A DNA stretch of 64,000 bases from Phragmites australis (taxonomy: Eukaryota > Streptophyta > Magnoliopsida > Poales > Poaceae): positions 18,912,501-18,976,500 of the forward strand of contig NC_084922.1 in NCBI RefSeq assembly GCF_958298935.1, given 5' to 3'. A program made the translations under genes and the position numbers. The notes beneath the pieces are model-generated. The model searched no databases and had not been told where the DNA came from. It saw nothing but the letters and a program-made list of their open reading frames with translations. Positions 56,061-64,000 of this stretch are shown here, one piece after another (position 1 is the first letter of the stretch; every line of letters begins with the position of its first letter).

Positions 56061-57233
56061 AAATTATTGCATTGTTAGGCATCTAGTCCCCTTTCATACT
56101 TACGTATGCACAACATTGTAGACTTCACTTGGTATCCTAGTATGCATATTTCTTCTCTATACTTACCATTCTAACCAGAAGCACTTCCAAGCCATATTCT
56201 AGATTCTATTGGTGGAAATAGCTTTGGATTCTGAGAATCAATTTCTAGAATTAGACTGTTTGTTTCAACTTTTGATATGGATACTGGATTTTGCCCCAAA
56301 TCTAAGGCTGAAACAAACACACCCCTAGTATAGGGTACAAAAGTTGAAACAAGCACATCCCTAATGATCCCGTAGTTGGACATCTAGCCAGAAATTGTTT
56401 AGTTATAATTTTATTGTTGAACCGAAATAACTCTTAGAAACTCAACCCATACCCTAGCCATATTGGTCCTTCCACACTTGAGAAACAATGCTCATATCTT
56501 ATCCCCACAAACTTCTACCTGAACCAAAAAAGACACGAGAGAAAAAAAATCTAATTCAAGTATGTTTAATTGCATGTTCAGTGAATAAAGCTGCTTGATG
56601 GAATTCAACCTACAGAGATAGGCAGCAGATGTTTAAAATGAATTAAGTTGCAAAAGCAGAAAAATAAGCCCAAATTTAAGAGAATTTTGTGGGTAAAAAT
56701 CATGGAAAATCAGAGAAAATTTCTGAGTGTTTCCCAAGGGAAAATATCATCATGGTTTCAAGATGTCATTCTAGGGGATCCATGAACCTCAGAGCCCTAA
56801 ACCTGGCCAACCCTGAGCCGTAACCTCGCCGGAAGCTGCCGAAGAAGACGACGCAACAAAAATGGTGGGCGCATAAAAGAAAAAAATCGTCCACCTGATG
56901 ATTACTTAGTCCGAGGATCCAATGGTTAATATTTTAATTGGGTTTCACGCCACATAGATGAGAAAATTCAACAGATGATTAATCACAAATGAAATATAAA
57001 GATACTCTCTTTTAAAAAAACTACCATTTTTCAACCAACGTATTTCATGTTTTACCTTGAAACGTTAAACAGTGTCCATACGCCACAGCTTTAACTTTTT
57101 GTTAGAATCTTCAAACGTTGATTTGAGACACAAATTAAAAAGAATTCACTTCCTTTAGCTCGATTTTATGTCATCTCATTCTAAGGTTGCCGTACCAATA
57201 CGAATGTCAAAAGGTTGTGCATTGTTGGAAAAA
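56061..57233. other. Intergenic stretch, no gene seen
   Basis: AT-rich. Contains no long frame with recognisable content and no clear element ends. It is the left flank of the Helitron. Confidence 0.5.
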
Positions 57234-59689
57234 CTAGTAAGGTGTCCGTGCGTTGCAATGGTTTCAAAATATGTTTAATATTATTTATTTATTTCTCACA
57301 ATAGATCAAACTTTAATTTGCCAGATTCATTCCCTTAGCATATTAACAAGTAACAGTGTATATATATATATGTTAGTGATTTGGTTTAACTATCAATATG
57401 AGCCATTTGATTTAAGGTGATGAATGGTTGAGATCCTTCGGATTGGATCTGCTTAACTCTGTGCTTTTTATATTACAACAAGGTGGTCCATGCAATTGTG
57501 CAGCTAGATATTGGGTCTTAAACATTCATATTAATTAGTATATTTTAGTTGAAAAACCGATTAAGATTCATGCATGAGAATGAACTAATTTCAATAATTT
57601 GTTCTAACTAGAAACAACCAAAGTAAAATTGACTTATAAAGTTCGATTCAATCAAACAGACACAAATTAGAATTTCAATGCAACTTGATCTATTCTCTCA
57701 ATTAATTGTGGCTAGGCTCAGCCAGCACACACAACTCGTAAGGTTGGATGGAGCAAGGCACAAAAGGAACTTAAAGGAAAAAAAAAATTGCTTTTATCTC
57801 ATCCAAGATAGTGGAGAGTCTCAAAAAATAGAGAAGCCTGTAGTTGAGCACCTATCTAAAGGTCCAATTGGCATCAGTAGTTGCACGTAATTGTTGAAAA
57901 AGATTCATGACAGGTGCTAGGAACATCTATGCGTTGGACCAATTGTTGAAAATTGCAGGTATAGATAAAAATGCATTCATCTATTCATCTAAAAAAACTT
58001 AAGCAAAAACCATGTTCTCCATGCAATTATTGATGCAAATATTTTATCTATAAAATCAAAGGCATGCGCTGCACAGTGAAAGAATTACTAAAAAAGAGCT
58101 AGAGGTAGTCGGTCAAGCTACAACATTAGATGCTGGCCAATGAACAGCATTTCATTTTACATCCTAATTTCTTAGCTATTTTACCTACTAATTCCTGGCT
58201 TGTGGCAACCCTGGACATGAGACCCAGTTAGTAGCAATGCAGCAGAAACATTGCAAATAAGCTCCTGTCCACATTGACATGTCTGAGAAGAACTGCTATG
58301 GCATTAAGGAACTTTAAATCATACAAAATATGGGAAAAAAATATAAAATTGGAAATAGAAGCACCGGATAGATATTGAAGCATCTAATATAATATGTCGC
58401 TCGCATATGTTACCTAATTGTTGTCTGCATGCAAAAGATGTGTCATAGAGTGCCTAAATATTAAGGACAAGAACTCTGCAGCAGCAATGTTCAATCTCCA
58501 TATTCAAAACCTAAAGAAAGAAAGTTCAAGAGCCCAGTCTGAAAAAAAAAAATAAGAAAAGCACAACCTAAAAAGAGAAGAGGATATTTGACTTTAAAAA
58601 AAGACTCGAGCATTAGAACTTTTGATGTTCTTATTATGAACACATGGGGTTGATGAAAGGCATTCTATTTAATCAGATGATATGTTTGTCTGCAAATGAT
58701 GTTCAACATGAAATTTCTGCTAGTACTTTCCTTGATTAATCTGCAATCAGGTGTACAAAACATAACTCCAACTATGAAATTCTTATGGAAAAATACAATT
58801 AACATCCAAACCAAACAACGACAAATTCCAAGCAAAGACAGAAGGAGGTCTGCAATAGTGTAGTGTAGGCTCGATGTGCAACAAGAACTAATGTGCAGCA
58901 ACAAATGAAGAAGATGGACTTCTGTTTTACCCAGCAAAGAAAAAGAAGAACTGACATGCAGCAACAGAGAAGAAGAACAGTCAGCAGGTAGCTTAGGTTG
59001 GAGGCAAGCAACAAGGCTAACATGTCCATATTCAGCAGGTGAACAAACAGAAGACCATCCCGTGAAGTGCAGATGCTTTAGAGGCATAATAGATTACTCC
59101 AGCAGTGCTACATAAAAAATTCAGAAGAAGAAAGCCATGGAGACACTTCAAATACTTCGTGTAGCTGTTTCTGAGTTCAGAACAATGCAAAACTAACCCG
59201 GCCGGCTTCAGAAAATCATCGCGTGTGGCCTAGAAAGTGTTAAGCATTGCAGATTTTGTGAGATGCAGAAGACATCACCAGATGTGTCCTGTAGAATTAT
59301 GCAAAACAAGCTACAGGAAGGCCCTCAGAAAATTAGTACCGCTCGTCAGTACAAGCTGCGTAAAAACAGACCGGTAGAGCTGACTTAAAATATTTATGCC
59401 GTATTAGCTAGAAGGTGTTTAGGCTTCAAATATTTATGAAAACCACATGAGTTCCTTGAGAGTGCACTGTAAAATTCTTTTTTCAGATGATTAGAGTGAT
59501 CAAAGAGGCCACACATAAATCCCGAAGCATGTCAGCAGCAAACGGCTCAGTTAAACTACGAGGCCGAGATTACAGAATTTCTCCAGCATGTTTGGCCCTC
59601 AAATTACCATGATGAAATCCAGAGTTTTCACAGAACCAATCATAATTTTTACATACTATTTAGGTTACCCCGCCGGCGTCCGAGTCCTT

Positions 59690-59795
59690 GTCATTGGCGT
59701 TAGTGCTAGCGGCAGATGCGGCGGCTACGGTAGCAAGCACGTCATCCTCAACGGCACGCATGATGGCCCGACGACGAGCCTGTCAACCTTGGATT
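59690..59795 (-). pseudogene. Exon-like fragment in the Helitron
   Basis: The minus-strand frame reads QARRRAIMRAVEDDVLATV then AAASAASTNANDKDSDAGG. It is GC-rich against an AT-rich setting, as for exons of grass genes. No family recognised. Confidence 0.4.
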
Positions 59796-59903
59796 GTACA
59801 TGGATCTCCAAAGGTTTACCACTTTGCATTGAGTAATCATTACGTACTTAAATTAACTGACAAGTCAAATCGTGCAGGCAAGAACCACTCCATCTGAACA
59901 AAC

Positions 59904-60257
59904 TCAATTCAATGTGAGAGAGAAAGCAACCAGCATAGATGAACTCGATTGTTTTGATCTCACCAGCGCATGTACCGACGTCCCAATCGATAGCGTCGTC
60001 CTTCTCCAACATGCGTCCCCACCGGCGCCGCTGCCGCTGGTGGAGGCAGAGCGAGCTGCTGGGCGGTGAGTCCTGGGTCTGCTTGGTGGTGGTAGAGGTG
60101 GAGTGGGGACCCAGCGGCGACTGCTCCTGTTGCTGACCGGCGGCAAAGGGATGGCAGAGCGAAGAAGCGATGGGCCGGCAGAGCGGAGGAAACAACGTCG
60201 TGGTGGGCAGTTCAGTTTGGGGAGGGGGGCGACGGTTTCCTCAAGAGGTGGGGGCAT
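59904..60257 (-). CDS. Unknown 117-codon frame in the Helitron, possible captured exon
   Basis: Starts MPPPLEETVAPLPKLNCPPR, is Pro/Ser/Arg-rich, and ends in a hydrophobic tail. The useful exon may end earlier, at a GTGAG near 59965. Possible first exon of a captured host gene or 5' untranslated sequence; function unknown. Confidence 0.35.
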   Translation of the reverse strand: MPPPLEETVAPLPKLNCPPRRCFLRSAGPSLLRSAIPLPPVSNRSSRRWVPTPPLPPPSRPRTHRPAARSASTSGSGAGGDACWRRTTLSIGTSVHALVRSKQSSSSMLVAFSLTLN

Positions 60258-60380
60258 GGTTTACAACGGTTTTTTATTTCGTGGTTTTTCTGATTTTTAT
60301 TTGGTTTTTTATTAGATTAGATGGGAGGTGGAATAGGATAAGAGGTGGTACGACGAAACTGATGCTTTATATAGTAAAGA

Positions 60381-60546
60381 TATTTTTATGGCTCTGGTAG
60401 GCACGAGAAAAGCTTCAAATATTTATGCCAAAGAAAATAATTACTAAATGTACCCCTGATCTACTATCGATAAAGAAAAAAAAATAGTCTGAGTAGAGAG
60501 CTAAAATGGAATATAATGCTGCATTCACAACATCTTCCAGCACTAA
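60381..60546. other. Spacer between the Helitron and a second Helitron-like end
   Basis: 166 bp, AT-rich, nothing recognised. Confidence 0.4.
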
Positions 60547-60600
60547 TCTCTAGTAGTATATAAAACACGAGTTTTGATTCTCACATCAACTCTTTTCTGT
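60547..60600 (+). mobile_element. Helitron-like 5' terminus
   Basis: A then TCTCTAGTAGTATATAAAACACGAG-type sequence, close to the usual grass Helitron start (TCTMTAxTA then ATATAAAxCACGAG). No 3' end (hairpin plus CTRR) was found before 64000, so the extent is unknown. If real and long, it could carry the cyclin-like exons. Confidence 0.5.
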
Positions 60601-61602
60601 CCTCTCCTTTCATCTAATAAAAATTCCTAAAATTCAACCAATTTACTTACTTTTATTATCCATCATCATCCTTCAGTTTTCTCACCTCGTTACTGACTAC
60701 GGATATATGACCTATTTTACTAAAAATAAATAAATAAATTAAGAAAAATTAGTAAATAATCTTCTATTTTTTTTTTTTCAAATCCTATCTAAAATCAAAC
60801 TACGATAACACTTCTAACGTATTCATTCAGCGGTGCTTCTTTCACGTATCCATACCTTAAATTTGTACTTAATGATATTTAGGTTTTGGTTAGCTAGTAA
60901 TGCATGAGACATCCTATCAATGCCAGATCCTACCACATGTGTCCTATTTCTGTCATTACCTACTCATTTCTCTCCCATACAAACACGTGAGTACTGTCAA
61001 TTTACTTCTATCCAATAGTGCTTATGACCGAACACTTACAATAGTGAACAGTAGACGCAGGCATGTATTATACTGCCAACATACAAGCCAGCCACAATAA
61101 GTAAACGCTATCCAAACGGGCAAGAGAGAGTTTCAGAACTGACCTGGGTCTTCTTTCATAAGATGAAGCATGTGCATTAAGAAAAGAAAATTACAGGTCC
61201 TTGAGAACGGAAAGATAATTTACATGCACAAAACAAGTAACCATAAGCTGGCTGGGATCAAGGACCATAAAAGCACAAGACATACAGATTCTAAAGATCA
61301 AAATTAAGTATCCATGAATCAAGCATGTAGCACACTATTTTAAAAAAGATTATTTTCTTTTACTTTCCTCGAAAAATTTGAGGACAACATTTCAAAATAA
61401 AAATTTCCTTTTGTACACAGCCACACGGTTTGGCTGTAAAAACCTCTAAGAAAAAAGAATGGATATAATTTCAGAACACTTACGCAGTTCAGTAATTAAA
61501 GAAAGTGACCACATATCAATGTATACATATTTCTAGCAGTGGTAACTACAAACTAAGTAAAAGTATCTCTTGGTATAAAACGAACACATTGAATACTACA
61601 CC

Positions 61603-61634
61603 CTAAATTAGCTCCTTCAACTGCTGGACAACAT
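61603..61634 (-). CDS. Last coding exon of a cyclin-T-like gene
   Basis: Minus strand: after the acceptor at 61635-61637 (CAG), the exon reads the end of a D codon and then VVQQLKELI, stop TAG at 61603-61605. The intron (61635-61713) has GTGAG at the donor and TGCAG at the acceptor and is phase 1, so the two exons join in frame. Conserved splice signals argue for a functional or recently functional gene, or a recently captured fragment. Confidence 0.7.
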
Positions 61635-61713
61635 CTGCAGTTGCAACAGAATGATGCGGTTAGATGAATCATACTACAGAACCATGCTCACCTTGCTATT
61701 AAAGAAGACTCAC

Positions 61714-61859
61714 CTTGAACAATATATGGAGCCGTCTTGAATTCATGCCAGAATTTCGGGTGAAACGTAATGTCATAGTGGAGGAACTTTGCAGCAAGGA
61801 ATGCAGCTCCAGCAGCAATGTGATGAGGTTTGAACTGAAGCCAAAGTGAACTTGGGAGC
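61714..61859 (-). CDS. Cyclin-T-like exon (second cyclin box region)
   Basis: The 146-bp minus-strand exon, flanked by TTGCAG and GTGAG, codes LPSSLWLQFKPHHIAAGAAF, then LAAKFLHYDITFHPKFWHEF, then KTAPYIVQ. The LQFKPHHIAAGAxFLAAKFL phrase is typical of the C-terminal cyclin fold of plant cyclin T/K proteins, partners of CDK9/CDKC kinases that phosphorylate RNA polymerase II. It is in phase 1 at both ends. Upstream exons were not found to 64000 and would lie beyond the window or behind a long intron. The assignment rests on this motif; the group within plant cyclins is not settled. Confidence 0.75.
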
Positions 61860-64000
61860 CTGCAATAATGAAACAACTAAGAACAATAGTTGGACGATAC
61901 TTAAATAAAAACTCAAATAAGAGCTGGACAAACCATCGATTAGTGAACCGTGCTCATGAAAAATAAAGTTATTTGTTTCAGGCAACAAGACAAGCCATGT
62001 CAGCAAGAGATGCCAAGGGTTCAAGACTCCATAAAATATCTACATTTTACAAAAATACTAAAGAAACCATATGCGATGGTCCTTACCACTAAAAGATGCT
62101 TCAGGTGATAACATTATCGAAGAACCTTCTGCAGAATTTGCCATATTGCTAAACTCTAGCAATTAGACATGCCTCTTTGGATGCATACATCAATTCTTTG
62201 ACCAAATAATGCTTCAGCGGCATATGCCACTCCAGGAATTGCAAATGTCATGATAAGGTTCTATTTGAAAGGCACAAAAGCGAGAACCTAGCAAACTCCC
62301 GCGGAGTTGCACTTTGTTTTGTTTGCTAACCAATTCTCGAGTCGTTTTTGTGTATAAACCACAATATCATGTTGGAATGTTATAAAATAGTTTAGGTAAT
62401 GCTCCATATGACTGTCTTTACTAAAGGCGTATCTAACTTCTGAAGCACCACAGGCACATCACATGAAAACGTCAGTGTCACTGTCAGAGAGGCAATGTCT
62501 TTAGTAAAAGAGAAGTTGGCCAGGGAACCTCTACTTCTCTACATATAAATTCCAATGGACTAATTTATGATTGAATCAACAAGTCATGCAAAGTTTATGG
62601 CCTTAAACAGAAATACACAAGCACAGTGAGATCTGCATGAAACAGAAAACATGTTCAATGCTAAGGATCTAATAAAAGATGATCGATTGCAAATGTGGCA
62701 ACTCTCTGTCAACAAATGTAAGCTCAAAATTGAAAATTTTGATACAAAATTTATAACTTAATTTGAAGTAACTGAGGCCAGGCCATAAGAACTGATACTT
62801 GATCTGTAATAATTCAAACAATAGCAGCGCACTGTCAAGCTTGTCCTCTTCTCGTACAGTTAGATGATTAGATCATGTAGTCATGGAGTATGCCATAAAT
62901 ATTAAGATGTATGACTTTAGAATTACGTTATTAGGTTAAAGTATTCTTCAAGAGTCAAGATCCAAAAATCAATACTGAAGCGAGATAGGCTTATAGTTTG
63001 ATAGGTTTTTCTTCTGAACAAACAAAAAGATTACAGTTAGGACCAAGACTCACTCTGATTTCTGCAACACAAATCTGTATCAGCTATGGGAAATCAGAAG
63101 GTGCACAATTTTTCTTTGTCGTCATCTTTTTCTTCCAAACATCGCAAACAATGGTTGCTACCTATTATGATTCTTGGGTTTAAATGTGTTTTTCATTAAC
63201 AACACACCAATCCTCTGCTAAGACTATCACAGTAGAGCACAAAATTTTATTGACAAGTGGCCTCACAGCTTAAGCCAAACCAGAAAGATACATATACCCT
63301 AGCACACTGAAGAAAGCATATTTTTGAAACTAAATCTAATGAATTCAAATGCATGCTCACAAACCAAATACAACCGATAAATTTAGTTGAAACTGAAAGT
63401 TGTCCAACACGAATGTCGAATTGTAGGATACATGGAACCAGGAATACAAGACACACAAACATGAATCCTCACATCATCATAACATTAGAACTCCAATATT
63501 CACACCATGCAAGGTCAGAAATGCTAAAAAAAATGTGCTAGAGGAAGAAATACAGTGACATCTCCGAATGATCAGCAACAATAGTTTTCTTTAGCTAGAA
63601 TGTCCACCTAGAACCCAATGGCAATTTCCACTTAGTGCGAACAGACAGTTCTAGGTGGAAATTTTGAGAAGGATAGGGGCATCTCAAATAAAAGATGTAT
63701 GTTATATAGCTAAAAAATGACACCACTTTAGAAAAAAAGATATTCAACAGCTGAACTCGATAGTGAGCATGATGAAATATTTAGTACCACCTCCAGTGCA
63801 AACCAGATGTCATCATGGGCTCAGTCAAATTTGTGCAACTCTGACCACTATTATACATTGAAGTATTTAGATTTGTGTGAATGAGATAAGTAGATTCGCC
63901 ATCAAAAGTACATATATATCATCATAAATTCATTAACCTATGTAAATATATTTACAGAAAAAGGGATGGTCAGAGGTGTGTATAGGAGACTGTGTCATGT
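61860..64000 (-). other. Probable intron of the cyclin-T-like gene, or intergenic
   Basis: 2.1 kb AT-rich, no further exon recognised on either strand. Holds a perfect 12-bp inverted repeat (63603-63614 and 63648-63659) and an imperfect one near 62415 and 62497. The open frames here have no recognisable content. Confidence 0.45.
63603..63659. repeat. Perfect 12-bp inverted repeat
   Basis: TCCACCTAGAAC and GTTCTAGGTGGA with a 33-bp loop. Confidence 0.9.

Larger units (their letters stand above)
57234..60380 (-). mobile_element. Non-autonomous Helitron (3147 bp) with gene-like cargo
   Basis: Minus strand: 5' end TCTTTACTATATAAAGC at 60380, 3' end CGCACGGACACCTTACTAG finishing at 57234, preceded by a weak hairpin (CCAT-8-ACGG). 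The bases outside are A before TC and T after CTAG, the normal Helitron target. Helitrons move by rolling-circle replication with a Rep/helicase that is absent here, so it is non-autonomous. The 5' third of the element (59600-60260) is GC-rich and exon-like; the rest is AT-rich and intron-like. Confidence 0.85.

Noticed and set aside
58665..59087. 140-codon minus-strand frame in the Helitron
   Set aside because: Cys/Leu/Ser-rich, AT-rich intron-like surroundings, no domain or splice context.

Overview
The window is plant nuclear DNA, almost certainly from a grass (Poaceae). The evidence is deep nesting of Ty3/gypsy and Ty1/copia LTR retrotransposons with GC-rich LTRs, SIRE/Opie-like LTR sequence rich in GGACCATC motifs, a Helitron with the grass-type terminus, GC-rich coding pieces, and two exons of a plant cyclin-T-like gene. 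About 90% is transposable element. No rRNA, tRNA or CRISPR was seen. Apart from the cyclin-T-like exons, no host gene could be supported. Most short open frames are chance readings of dead retroelements.

Layout, left to right. (1) 1-6412: minus-strand Ty3/gypsy element of Tat type (two RNase H domains), cut by the window edge, with its 5' LTR at 5106-6412. It sits in (2) 6413-10102, the dead 3' part of a plus-strand Ty1/copia element with its 3' LTR at 9901-10102 and a 101-bp TG microsatellite. (3) 10564-31869: a large minus-strand chromovirus-type gypsy element (element A) broken by three insertions: a gag-only, three-LTR element at 12349-20064 (duplication AATAG), a related gypsy copy B at 23058-26308 with a 582-codon open pol, and a 2.8-kb non-autonomous LTR element X at 28419-31238 inside A's own 5' LTR. 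(4) 32019-32268 is a 250-bp spacer. To its right lies element C (32269-45839), a plus-strand copy of the same family. A and C form an inverted, head-to-head pair whose inner stubs stop at the same pol position. C is interrupted by two nested long LTR-like units (34701-40711, inner duplication GCAAC) and by a SIRE-like LTR (about 41748-44730) that holds a Tat-family solo LTR (42425-43885, duplication AATAC). (5) 46651-54597: a nearly complete minus-strand Ty1/copia element (188-bp LTRs, duplication GATTC, intact 1192-codon pol, broken gag, and a 1.5-kb GC-rich leader). (6) 55060-56060: a SIRE-type gag relic. (7) 57234-60380: a minus-strand non-autonomous Helitron, with terminal sequences and A/T target intact, carrying gene-like GC-rich pieces. 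(8) A second Helitron-like 5' end at 60547, then two cyclin-T-like exons on the minus strand (61603-61859). The rest, to 64000, is probably intron.

The window reads as an insertion history: A and C are oldest, the units nested in them are younger, and the copia element at 46651 is the youngest (5 LTR differences in 188 bp, all transitions). The copia pol at 47226-50804 and the pol of B are the only long intact frames. The most unusual items are the symmetric inverted gypsy pair, the hairpin-bearing tandem repeats in the LTRs of the Tat family, a set of leader hairpins whose stems differ but stay complementary, the GC-rich exon-like leader of the copia element, and the RT gene of the first gypsy element, where a short upstream copy replaces the YVDD catalytic region.
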